From positions 1 to 64,000 of the forward strand of contig CAMXCT020003429.1 of NCBI GenBank assembly GCA_947184155.2: DNA of 64,000 bases, written 5' to 3'. Every line of letters begins with the position of its first letter. The first letter of the stretch is position 1. The DNA is from Cladocopium goreaui. Taxonomy: Eukaryota; Sar; Dinophyceae; Suessiales; Symbiodiniaceae. Both the position numbers and the translations under genes were made by a program. Below, piece by piece: positions 55,801-64,000 of this stretch. The notes beneath the pieces were generated by a model. That model ran no database searches and had not been told where the DNA came from. It saw only the letters and a list, made by a program, of their open reading frames with translations.

Positions 55801-57297
55801 CAACTTGAATTAGCCATTCAGCCAATTTTAGCAAAACCCTCAACAACCTCAAATAAATTTCCGAACTATATTCAATAAGAATTTAAACCCAAATTCCATG
55901 TCCACAAACCAGCTCTAATCAAACCTTACTTAAACCAACCCCAAATCAACCCTAAACCAACCTTAAATTTAAATCGATTATAAAGAACCCCTTAATCCAG
56001 CCCGAAAGAACACCTTAAAGCAAACTATCTGTATATATATATATAGATTTAAAAAACCTAAAATCCTCACGAAGGAAACTGCAGGCGCACCTTAAAGTCA
56101 ACCCAGAAGCCAACTTTGAATTTTCAACCAAGCTCAAATAAGCCTTGAAACGAATGCCAAATAAAGGTTTAACCCAACCCAAAACAAACCCAAATCCCAT
56201 TGGAATTTTCGACAAATTCCGAATCAAACCCTGAACCGATTTCAGATAAAACTTTGCACCAACCAGAGCCAATCAGCAATAAACCACTGACCCAACCCTG
56301 AATCAACCCTAAACCAAACCGGAATAAAACTTAAACACATCTTAACACTAAGCACACCAGAAATAACACCCGTAAAATGTTGAATAAGCATTACGCCAAC
56401 ATTAAATAAATCCAGAGTAAATTTTAAGCTAACACTAAGCCCACCCAAATTAAACCCTAAATCAATTTTATCTACAATTTCAAAGCGGCCTTGGAACACA
56501 ACCTTAAACCAAATCTAAACGAAACCTTACACCACACCTAAACCAACCTTGAAGATATCTTAAAAGATAAGATGCATTCCAAAATACCTTCACCCAAGCC
56601 GAAACAAATCCTACAGCAGCCCTAGCACCATGCTCTTTGAACCAACCCTAAAACTAAGCGGACTCCTATCCAAACCGCAAACTAACCCTAAACATTGCAC
56701 CAACACTAAATTTACGCCAAACAGAACAAGCGCTACACAAACCCCATTTATGAACCAACTTTAAACCGACCTGGAATAACTAACCCAACCCACGATACAG
56801 ATACCTTTACCCAACCCCAAGCACACACCACAGCAGCCCCAACAACACTTCTAGCTGAACCAACCCCAGATTGCTGCTAGCTCCAAACAATTCCGATTCC
56901 GGCAGAAATAAGAGTTTCCAGCTCCAAAATGCTTGATTTACCGTCAGTTTCTAGCTCCAAAATGCTGCAATTACCTTCTAGTGGTTCCAAAATGTTGCAA
57001 ATATGGCAGCTTCGAGGTTTAACATGCTGCAAATAGCGAGGGAATTGATGCGGCATTGGGGAAAAAATCCCCGGGGAGGGCCAGAAAAAATCCTGACGCC
57101 AACCGGGCCGGGCCTTGCCATGCTTGCCATGCGCCTCAGGTACTTGGCAAGGCTGACGCCCGAAAACTGCCTGATTTTCATCACCAGCGATGGATTCAAC
57201 GAGGAGAGTTGCCGCAGCCAACTGCTCAGCGCACAGCGGCGGAACCGGCGGAAATGGATCGGTGGATCCTTTGGAACTCACTTGGAGAGTCAATGGG
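46848..57297 (+). CDS. insulin-degrading-enzyme-like M16A metallopeptidase, N-terminal half (22 exons)
   Basis: Exons: 46848-46937, 47263-47325, 47834-47915, 48413-48467, 48517-48549, 48688-48770, 48833-48879, 49191-49242, 49423-49488, 49985-50064, 50506-50594, 50738-50790, 50862-50931, 51005-51052, 51307-51340, 51593-51642, about 52752-52889, 53800-53844, 54075-54132, 54312-54400, 54800-54852 and 57140-57297. Nearly all joins keep phase. M16A peptidases cut small peptides in a closed chamber with a zinc site HxxEH plus a distal Glu. Here: TYRVLQLENGLQ/VLLASDPT, then LGLAHFHEHMLFLG/TEKYPKEDEY, YYFK/VGSPFLEGALDRFAER, MK/AVDSES with the distal Glu, SVPLKEVR, FAVNITLTPEGDLHREEV, EQIRAAGPQEEIFK and LTPENCLIFITSDG. 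Zinc ligands are intact. Exon 47834-47915 is one base out of phase. The C-terminal half is not in the window before the next gene, so it lies further on or is lost. Confidence 0.85.
53330..53500. repeat. CCTTA / TACA / ACGT / GACA microsatellites
   Basis: Successive short arrays of TTACC, CATACC, TACGTACATACG and GACA units in an intron of the M16A gene. Confidence 0.9.
54605..54740. repeat. MITE family C with 8-bp target duplication
   Basis: Ends TAATGTCAACCCCGGATT and AATCCGGGGTTGACATTA are perfect inverted repeats; GCCTATTA occurs at 54599-54606 and 54741-54748, as an 8-bp target-site duplication would. Eight-base duplications are typical of hAT-type transposition (inference). It lies in an intron of the M16A gene. 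Confidence 0.85.
54957..55245. repeat. AAGC / GGCA / CAGC degenerate tandem array
   Basis: About 290 bases of four-base units AAGC, AGGC and CAGC (Ala-Ser-Lys-Gln read on one strand, Leu-Ala-Cys on the other). All frames are open because of the repeat; none is a gene. Confidence 0.9.
55260..56870. repeat. 1.6 kb AACCCTAAA-rich degenerate tract
   Basis: The + strand is A/C-rich throughout, with repeated ACCAACCCTAAA, AACCTTAAA and AAATAAA phrases; exact ACCCTAAA occurs about eight times. CCCTAAA is the complement of the TTTAGGG telomere repeat reported for dinoflagellates. No periodic array is left and there is no ORF of note. It fills most of the 2.3 kb intron between exons 54800-54852 and 57140-57297 of the M16A gene. 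Confidence 0.75.
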
Positions 57298-57489
57298 GTA
57301 TACGGACGGTATACGGACGGTATACAACCATATAATAACCATATACAACTTGCATACCAGATATAAAATGATATAAATATATACATGCATTTTTTTCAAC
57401 CATTTTGATCTGGAAAATGATCCCTATTTTCAGAGAACCCTCCCCATTTTTACCAGGCAAAAAAATATTTATTGCTATGGCGTAGTCCA

Positions 57490-57654
57490 GGCGACGCAGA
57501 AGAGAATGGATGGAAAAGAGAGGAGTGGTACAAGGTCATCAGAGCCATGCGACTTGCCGATGGTTTTGACATGTTTTCCACCTGGGGATTGAAGCGTGCC
57601 GCGAAGCTGCTGGTTGTCCTTGAAAGGCAGCACATGGCATGGCATGCCGAGTAG
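57490..57654 (+). CDS. possible further exon after the M16A model
   Basis: After CCAG, the frame DAEENGWKREEWYKVIRAMR runs to TAG at 57652-57654. It could follow exon 57140-57297 in phase 1, but it does not look like the next M16A segment, and a stop follows. It may be an alternative end or chance. Confidence 0.25.
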   Translation, partial: GDAEENGWKREEWYKVIRAMRLADGFDMFSTWGLKRAAKLLVVLERQHMAWHAE

Positions 57655-57909
57655 ACTAGATCACCAAGCACAAGAGAGTTTCGATATTATGAGAAAGTTG
57701 AGGGTTCAGCGATTGGCAATTGGGATGCAACAAAACAACGCAAAATCATGCACAAAACAATGCAACAACTCCTAATCCTTCTGCTTAGATTATCTTAGAA
57801 TTCAGAAGTGGCAACAGGGCCAACTTTCTGCTGCGATTTTTTCTCAAGACTTCTCCGTCTTTTGCTTCGATCATCTTTGATCCGAAAACACGTCTCCGAT
57901 CACGACTGA

Positions 57910-58479
57910 ATGGAGCCGCTCTTGACCAGCGAATCCCCTGAATCCCCTGGGTCGAGGCCCAAACAGCGGTGGTTCATTGCACTTCTGCTGGTTTTCCTGG
58001 TGATGCTGGGCGTGGCCCGCTGGGTAGAGGTAAGTGACAAGAATGATAGCGACCTGAGCGACGTGAAGGTGATCATGAAGATGTATACCATGTTTGGTGA
58101 AGGAAAGTTTCAAGGAAGCTCTTACCCTGCTGCAGCTAGGGAGGTGGCTCTTGAAAGTGTGGTTTATGATGCGTCCTCAGATGCAATGCCACATGTGTCG
58201 GGTGCCAGAGTCTATCATGGAATTCAAGGTATTTGTGACTTCGGCCAATTTCTGTCAACCTTCAAGCAGCCAGACTATCATCTCACCAAGATGTTGCATG
58301 GGAATGGCACTGTGATTGTGAAGGAGGTTCTGACGCCATCAGTGATTGCCACCAAGAAAACGGCCCCGCATCCCTTGGCGAATTTAGTGGAATATGAGGT
58401 GAAAGACGGCAAGATCGCTTCGATGAAGGTCTTTTGGGGCGAGCCCCATTTGTTCGACAGCCTCTTCGTGGCCGATTAA
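57910..58479 (+). CDS. membrane-anchored NTF2-like / SnoaL-like protein, intronless
   Basis: A 189-residue intact ORF from ATG 57910 to TAA. Residues 1-20 are cytosolic-type (MEPLLTSESPESPGSRPKQR), followed by one membrane segment (about 21-38, WFIALLLVFLVMLGVARW). The remainder has the pattern of the NTF2-like/SnoaL-like fold: helix DVKVIMKMYTMFGEGKFQ, then VVYDASSDAMPHVSGARVYH, GIQGICDFGQFL, YHLTKMLHGNGTVIVKEVL and a closing strand pair LVEYEVKDGKIASMKVFWGE. The family holds isomerases, dehydratases and ligand-binding proteins in a cone-shaped pocket; which applies here cannot be told. Its lack of introns beside a 22-exon gene suggests a retroposed gene. Confidence 0.7.
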   Translation: MEPLLTSESPESPGSRPKQRWFIALLLVFLVMLGVARWVEVSDKNDSDLSDVKVIMKMYTMFGEGKFQGSSYPAAAREVALESVVYDASSDAMPHVSGARVYHGIQGICDFGQFLSTFKQPDYHLTKMLHGNGTVIVKEVLTPSVIATKKTAPHPLANLVEYEVKDGKIASMKVFWGEPHLFDSLFVAD

Positions 58480-59203
58480 TGCACTAGGCCACAACAGGCT
58501 CCCCGATCCTTGGCCAAAGGATGCTATGGGACGGTCTCGAACGAAGCGAGCGAGAACATGGAGAAAAGATGTGAACATACCAAGATGTACCAAGAATTCC
58601 AACACACCTAATGGATCCGAATGGATGAAATAAGATGAAATCGGTGGCTTGCAGCAACCATGCTGGTTGATCAATTTCTAAATGGATCAACACGATTTGC
58701 CGATCAATTTGGACCAATTTGATCCAATTTGGTGGTTCCGTTGGCACCTCATCTAGGGTCGTCAGTACCCAACGGGCACTGCTTTTTTCTAGCGCCTTCT
58801 TAGGTGACTTCGTGGTCGATTGCATTTCCCCTGACAAGAGACCTGCACCCAAATTTCAAAGATTGGTGGGATATTTTTTCATGATTTCACGAAAGCTAGC
58901 GTCAGCTAGCTGGAGTCTTCTTGCTTTAGCAAGTATTGGTGGGGCTGCTCAAGGACATCACGTGATTTTTCACGCGAAAGGGGGGGACCCCCCCCCCCTG
59001 TTTTTGTTTCGACCTAATACCTACATAGGTACATGCATGAGTATTGAGCACATTTATATGCGCCTTCAAGGCTCAAGAAAGAGGTATATAGAGTAACCCT
59101 GTAGACAAGCACTGACCGGCAACAGGCTGAGAGTAAAAGAGTGCTGTCATTGGGGAAGACGCCTTAGCTGATCTTGAAGTAGACGCTAGGGCCCCTCTTC
59201 AAG
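58480..59203. other. interval holding the probable 5' LTR of the copia-type element
   Basis: 58880-58990 is the second copy of the AGCTAGC-hairpin repeat seen at 24843, ending in a G8-A-C10 run. A TATA-like box is at 59085-59090, and TTCA at 59198-59201 could be the end of the LTR two bases before the primer-binding site. The LTR start cannot be fixed without the 3' LTR, which is outside the window. Confidence 0.4.
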
Positions 59204-59221
59204 TGGTAGCGGAGCAGTGAT
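59204..59221 (+). promoter_or_regulatory. candidate primer-binding site (initiator Met tRNA type)
   Basis: TGGTAGCGGAGC at 59204-59215 begins TGG, the complement of the tRNA CCA end, and closely resembles the TGGTAGC/TGGTATC sites complementary to initiator Met tRNA used by copia elements. It lies 43 bases before the polyprotein ATG. Confidence 0.6.
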
Positions 59222-59258
59222 CCCTCATTGAGGGTGAGCTCCAGGTAGAGCCCAAGAA

Positions 59259-62200
59259 ATGGCAAGCCATGGCTATGATGATGATGACTTCGACATTGTC
59301 GATGCAAATGAATGGAACCAATATGACTCTTATGCAATGAGAAGAGCACCCCAGCATACACAGATTCATATGACGCAACAGATGACTACAAAGGTTGCTC
59401 CAGCCTATGATGGGCGAACCAGCTTCTTTGCTTTTGAGGATGCAATTGATGACTGGTGTGACATTACGGAGTTAGAACCAGAGAAACGTGGTCCAGCATT
59501 GCGCAACAGACTGGAAGGAGATGCTCAACAATACAAGAGGCTATTGGATAGAGAATTACTCAGGGATCCCTATGAAGGAGTGGCTTATTTCAAAAGATTT
59601 CTACGACCTCATTTCATCAAAGGTGCCCAGAACGTGTTCTTATACCGTTTCATGCAGTTCATGAAGTTCAACAGAGGAACAATGGATCTTCAGAAGTGGA
59701 TGACTAGATTTCAACTCACTGGCAATAGACTTATTGAGTCTTGGATGGATTTACTTCCAGAAGTAACAGTGACTAGTCCTGAAGCAATTCTGTTTGTTCA
59801 ACAACGACGTCAAGAACATGAACGAGATCAACAAGAGAGAGCTGAAGTAGCAGCAGCCTCAGGAACACCCCATGTAGCTGTTCCTTGGACAGATGAACTG
59901 GCACTAGCGGCATTCAGACAATTTCAGGAAAATCGTAGAGAAGCACAGCGACAAGCATTCCCACTGGGTGAAAATTTGCTAGCATTGATTTTTGTAAGTC
60001 TAGCTGACCTGAGTCAAGATCAGAGAAACACACTCACAAGTATCATGACACATCGTGGACGAACCCTCGATCGACACAGTATTCAAGAACTACGTGACCT
60101 GTTTTTGGAAATGTTTTGCACTACCAAAACAGCAGTTGACAATCCATTGATGCAACCCTCTGGCATGGCACAGAGAAGATCTTTCCTCGTACTGGATGAA
60201 GGTGAATTAGAAGGAACCGACGGCTATTGGGCCGAAGATGAAGAAGACGGCGCAGAAGGATTCCTGGATGCCTTAGAAGATGTTTTCTGGGTTTATGATG
60301 ACGCCAACTTCACATGGTATCAGAGAAGGTTCCAAGGCAAATACATCAGACGAGGCAAAGGTAAAGGAAAGAGAAAAGGAAAAGGAAAAGGCAGAGGAGG
60401 ACGAAGGTTCTTCAAATCAAGAAAAGGAAAAGGCCGAGGAAAAGGAAGAAGAAAAGGCCGTGCTCACATGGTGAGTGAAGAAGGTTATGAAGATGAATGG
60501 CAAGAAGATGAATGGAATGAAAACTATGACGGCTATTGGGCCGATGATCAAACCTGGAATGAAGGCTATTGGGCCTATGATGATCTGTACTACATGGATG
60601 AGTATGGATACTTCCAGAAGAAAGGAAAAGGAAAAGGAAAGAAAGGCAAGAAAGGCAAGGATGATGATGGAAAAGGAGGAAAGCCAGGAGATGGAAAAGG
60701 CAAGTCGAACTATGTTCAACCTCAGACCACATCAGCTCCTGCCATACAGAATCAGCCAACTCAACAAGCTCATTATTCTTCTGCAGCTTCAAGTTCTGGT
60801 CATGGTTTCGTTTCATTTGGAACAACTGAACCAGCACGTGTTGATGTTGCAGAGACAGAGCCAGCACGTGTTGATGTTTTGACATCCACGTATGCAGCAC
60901 AAGATGAACAACGACGTACTCGTCGTGGAGGACAGAACCAACGTGATGCAAGAGCACATCAAAACAGGAGAGAAATGAAGAGATTCCCTGTTCTGGTTGG
61001 AGAAGTTGGTGCACTACGACAAGGTGTACAACAACGTCCAGCTGTAGTGCCCAGGCAAGTTGGTCTTCAAGAAGGTGAGGCTTCATGGAAGCCATTGGCA
61101 GAAGGCACATCATTGTTTTCACATGGATGCTCTACAGAGATAGAGGAACCATCACAGCAGAGTGCTTTTTCATTTCATACTGTACAAACTGATCTGGCAT
61201 GTGAGAATGGACTAGCTTTTCACACAGAGAATTCTGCACCACCAACTGTGTGTATTCTGGATCTTGGATGCACAAGAGCTATGGGCTCTCGACGAGCAGT
61301 TGAAGCATTTTGCAGATATGTTGACTCACATCCCAACAGTGGACTCTGGTATGAAATTCAGCCAACAAGTTCAAGATTCTTCTTTGCAAACTCACAACAA
61401 TCAAAATGTACTGAGAAGCTCGTGATATTCATGTATGAGCATGGATGGAACACTCAGTTTACAGAATTCGACATTGTCGAAGAAGGTGATGTCCCATTGT
61501 TGATGTCACTTCCACAGATGAGAAACCTTGGATTTCAATTTGAACTTACTCCAGAGAAGGCTTATTTGTCCTGTGCACGTATTGGCATGAGAAAAATGGT
61601 TTTGAGGACAGCCATTAGTACTCATCTCATTCTCGACCTACAAGATGTAGCATGGTACATGAGCCAAGTTCATTCCAAGACTCCACAAGTCAAAAGTTTC
61701 TATTCACAACACAATCACTTTGAGTACAGCCAGATTGCTGTCAAACAAGATGATCATGAAGGAGAAGCTTTGGTGACTGGTGACTACTGGCAGGTTGATC
61801 CACTACGTCGTGAACTCATCAGGCACCACAAGGACAAGAGAATGAACTTACATGAGATGACTCGATCAGAGAAAACTCCAATTCCAAAAGATCAACTTCT
61901 TGATGAGAGAGAAACCCACATGGAATTCCAGAAGAGCAAGAAGAAGGTTCTTCACAAGGACAACTGGCGCACTGAGAAGAAGAGGTTTTCTGAACAGAGT
62001 GAAGAGTTCTGGAAGGGCAAGACCATCTACAAGATCAAGGAGGACTACGTGATCCCAGATGACATTGTCAGAAGTGACATTGATCGTGCAAAGCCCTTTC
62101 GTGGAAACATTGATGATCTTTTTCACCCTGAGTCAGCCTCTTCAGTGCCATCAGGTGTACAGAAGAAGAAGCCAAGCTCCTTAAAGAAGGAGGAAGGCAA

Positions 62201-64000
62201 ACCGATTTCAAATGGACCAGGCTCGAAAAAGATTGAGGTAGGTCCACCTGCAGCCAAAAGACACGTAGGTAAGCAGAAACCTCAGGTTGTCGATGACTCT
62301 CAATCAGGTTCATCAAGAAAGAAGGTTGTTGTCTCCTATCCCAAGCTTGATGAAGAAGATGAGCTTGATAAGGTAGCTAGGGAGTTAGGTTTGGACAAAA
62401 TTGATTCAGATGAACCTCAAGTCATTGAACCAAAACATTCTGCACCTGCGCGCAACCGTGGTAAGCAAGATTCAGAAAGTCAAGTTGAGAAACTAGGTAG
62501 TGATGCTCTTGAGCCTAGGCGAGTTTCGATTCCACTGCCTGGTAGTGAAGTGCAAGCCATGACACCAGCATACAGAAAGATGCTCAGGAAACTGGAGGAT
62601 AGTGTGGAACTTTACAAGCTTCATATCAAACACTATCACATGTCTCCTACTCAATTCAGACGAAGGACTTCCATGTTAGGACTTCCTGACTCTGTCTATC
62701 AGAAGTATGAGGAGATGTACAACAAGTGTCGTGTGTGTAGTACTTCCATTGCACCACCGCCGCGAGCCAGAATTTCAGGCATACGATCCACCAACTTTGG
62801 AGATGTTATCTTTGTTGATCATGCTGAAATTCAGTTGAGGAAGAACAAGTACATGGTGTTGCTTGTTCTTGATGGTGCAACCAACTTACTTTGGGCTACG
62901 GCACAAAACTCACTGAACAACAAGGAGACCATTCAGGCTCTAAGGTTGTGGAGTGATGAACACAATTGTATGCCTAAAGCCATTGTAGGTGATGAAGCTT
63001 TCTTTCAAGAAGACTTTCTGACTTATTACCGAACTCATGGTATCAAGGAATGTCCCTGTGGTTCAAGAACCCCATGGCCTAACAGAGCTGAATCAGCTGT
63101 TAGACTTTTCAAACGACAATGGCAAATCATGTCCAAGAACCTTGAAGATGATAGGTTCAAGGGAATCACCATCAGAGAAGCTGTGAAGCGTACTGTTTGG
63201 GCCAGAAACACTCAACTCACTGTTAGTGGTTATTCTCCTTTGGAAATTGCCACTGGTAGAAGACCACCAGATCTTCTGGATATTGAGACTTCTGATCCTG
63301 CTCAACTTAGTGTTGACCCTTTACCTGAAGACAGAACACAACTCGAGTTGCAAAGGTTAGCACTGAGGGCACATCAGGAAGCCAGACAAGCTGCTGACCT
63401 CAGACATGACATGGCCAAACGAACAATGCCATCAGATGGACCTTACAAACCAGGTGACAAGGTTTTCGTTTGGAGTTCCCCTGTCAATGCTAATGCTATT
63501 GCTTCAAAGGCATGGAAGAAGGAAAGATGGATCAGAGGTACTGTTATCTCTCAAGAAGGTGCTATGGTAAATGTTCATGTTGACAACGCAGTCATGCGTG
63601 TCAATCAATCGAAGGTGAGACGTGACCATGATGAATGGCATGATGTTGCTGTTCCTGGACTTGACACATCAGAACCTGTTCCACTTGCAGTTGAAGATGA
63701 AGATGACTATGAACCAGACATAGCTGAATATGCTGAAGCCTACTTAGGTGAACAAGCTCACTGGTTCTGTCAAACTGGCAAGTGTGATGTTGTGGAACTT
63801 TTCAGTAGCAACACTGGTCTTAGTTGGCACATGGCACGATTGAACATGAAGGTTGGTGAACCCATTGACCACAAGCATGGTTGGAGTTTCAACAGTAAAA
63901 AGAAACAAAACCAAGTTTGGAAACAACTTGAGAAGCTTGATCCTGAATACGTGTTGATCACAAATCCTTCACCAAATTCCTGGAAATACTCGGTATTCAA
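59259..64000 (+). CDS. copia-type gag-pol polyprotein, 3' truncated by window edge
   Basis: First ATG (59259, GAAATGG context) after an in-frame TGA at 59235; 1580 codons without a stop. Gag-like helical region about 45-150 (DDWCDITELEPEKRG, YFKRFLRPHFIKG); a basic Gly/Lys tract about 363-405; acidic Tyr/Trp repeats (ENYDGYWADDQ, NEGYWAYDD) and a second Gly/Lys tract about 449-485. Protease-like ILDLGCTRAM with Asp668 (DLG, not DTG). Integrase: HHCC-type start (HIKHYH ... CRVC about 1121-1160), catalytic D1187 (FVDHAE), D1245 (VGDEAFF) and E1278 (NRAESA), spacing DD32E rather than DD35E, then the C-terminal PGDKVFVW and VNVHVDN segments. Function: packaging, processing and integration of the element cDNA. 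RT not reached. Confidence 0.9.
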   Translation, partial: MASHGYDDDDFDIVDANEWNQYDSYAMRRAPQHTQIHMTQQMTTKVAPAYDGRTSFFAFEDAIDDWCDITELEPEKRGPALRNRLEGDAQQYKRLLDRELLRDPYEGVAYFKRFLRPHFIKGAQNVFLYRFMQFMKFNRGTMDLQKWMTRFQLTGNRLIESWMDLLPEVTVTSPEAILFVQQRRQEHERDQQERAEVAAASGTPHVAVPWTDELALAAFRQFQENRREAQRQAFPLGENLLALIFVSLADLSQDQRNTLTSIMTHRGRTLDRHSIQELRDLFLEMFCTTKTAVDNPLMQPSGMAQRRSFLVLDEGELEGTDGYWAEDEEDGAEGFLDALEDVFWVYDDANFTWYQRRFQGKYIRRGKGKGKRKGKGKGRGGRRFFKSRKGKGRGKGRRKGRAHMVSEEGYEDEWQEDEWNENYDGYWADDQTWNEGYWAYDDLYYMDEYGYFQKKGKGKGKKGKKGKDDDGKGGKPGDGKGKSNYVQPQTTSAPAIQNQPTQQAHYSSAASSSGHGFVSFGTTEPARVDVAETEPARVDVLTSTYAAQDEQRRTRRGGQNQRDARAHQNRREMKRFPVLVGEVGALRQGVQQRPAVVPRQVGLQEGEASWKPLAEGTSLFSHGCSTEIEEPSQQSAFSFHTVQTDLACENGLAFHTENSAPPTVCILDLGCTRAMGSRRAVEAFCRYVDSHPNSGLWYEIQPTSSRFFFANSQQSKCTEKLVIFMYEHGWNTQFTEFDIVEEGDVPLLMSLPQMRNLGFQFELTPEKAYLSCARIGMRKMVLRTAISTHLILDLQDVAWYMSQVHSKTPQVKSFYSQHNHFEYSQIAVKQDDHEGEALVTGDYWQVDPLRRELIRHHKDKRMNLHEMTRSEKTPIPKDQLLDERETHMEFQKSKKKVLHKDNWRTEKKRFSEQSEEFWKGKTIYKIKEDYVIPDDIVRSDIDRAKPFRGNIDDLFHPESASSVPSGVQKKKPSSLKKEEGKPISNGPGSKKIEVGPPAAKRHVGKQKPQVVDDSQSGSSRKKVVVSYPKLDEEDELDKVARELGLDKIDSDEPQVIEPKHSAPARNRGKQDSESQVEKLGSDALEPRRVSIPLPGSEVQAMTPAYRKMLRKLEDSVELYKLHIKHYHMSPTQFRRRTSMLGLPDSVYQKYEEMYNKCRVCSTSIAPPPRARISGIRSTNFGDVIFVDHAEIQLRKNKYMVLLVLDGATNLLWATAQNSLNNKETIQALRLWSDEHNCMPKAIVGDEAFFQEDFLTYYRTHGIKECPCGSRTPWPNRAESAVRLFKRQWQIMSKNLEDDRFKGITIREAVKRTVWARNTQLTVSGYSPLEIATGRRPPDLLDIETSDPAQLSVDPLPEDRTQLELQRLALRAHQEARQAADLRHDMAKRTMPSDGPYKPGDKVFVWSSPVNANAIASKAWKKERWIRGTVISQEGAMVNVHVDNAVMRVNQSKVRRDHDEWHDVAVPGLDTSEPVPLAVEDEDDYEPDIAEYAEAYLGEQAHWFCQTGKCDVVELFSSNTGLSWHMARLNMKVGEPIDHKHGWSFNSKKKQNQVWKQLEKLDPEYVLITNPSPNSWKYSVF

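Larger units (their letters stand above)
59085..64000 (+). mobile_element. Ty1/copia-type LTR retrotransposon, 5' part
   Basis: A primer-binding site, Gag, protease-like motif and integrase in copia order, with the frame still open at the window edge. RT and RNase H should follow beyond 64000. One long frame with no stop suggests a young copy. Copia-type elements are abundant in Symbiodiniaceae genomes (general knowledge). Confidence 0.85.

Overview
The window reads as nuclear DNA of a dinoflagellate, most likely a Symbiodiniaceae/Suessiales alga. The reasons are the many short exons joined by GT-AG, GC-AG and probable GA-AG introns with a strong G after the acceptor AG, a sequence matching the 3' fifteen bases of the dinoflagellate spliced leader (CCATTTTGGCTCAAG at 100-114), and several protein families that are expanded in these algae. 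Almost all coding signal is on the + strand. There is no bacterial-style operon, CRISPR array, rRNA or tRNA gene that I can support.

Region 1 (about 0.09-9.53 kb) is a retrotransposon related to the DIRS/tyrosine-recombinase order. In order it holds a palindrome with the spliced-leader-like sequence, a Cys-rich ORF1, a tyrosine recombinase (YR) with a CCCH-type tail, a dual-specificity-phosphatase-like domain (HC-x5-R) that continues the YR protein in the -1 frame after an eight-G run, a gag-like ORF with a second CCCH-type tail, and a long ORF with a methyltransferase-like domain, reverse transcriptase and RNase H. The whole element is studded with at least 17 short hairpins whose stems differ but whose loop is always GGYGA. 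This is the most striking pattern in the window.

Region 2 (about 9.5-46.8 kb) is gene-poor DNA rich in microsatellites and small foldback elements (four MITE-like families), with exons of several split genes: an alanine/glutamate/lysine-rich helical repeat protein with 46-residue repeats (13.0-19.1 kb), an unrecognised membrane protein (20.9-23.9 kb), a fragmentary member of a dinoflagellate family with a DWTVK-x-D signature (25.8-32.4 kb), a TPR-like protein (34.8-39.2 kb), a secreted coiled-coil protein (39.9-41.6 kb) and a four-exon PLAC8-family membrane protein (42.2-43.2 kb).

Region 3 (46.8-57.3 kb) is an insulin-degrading-enzyme (M16A) gene of which 22 exons, the N-terminal half, can be assembled in phase. 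Its introns carry a 1.6 kb AACCCTAAA-rich tract, an AAGC array and MITEs. Region 4 (57.9-58.5 kb) is an intact intronless NTF2-like/SnoaL-like membrane-anchored protein. Region 5 (59.2-64.0 kb) is the 5' part of a Ty1/copia-type element: a candidate primer-binding site, gag, a protease-like motif and an integrase, running off the window before the reverse transcriptase.

Exon borders were chosen by eye from splice dinucleotides, phase continuity and resemblance to known families; they are models, not transcript evidence.
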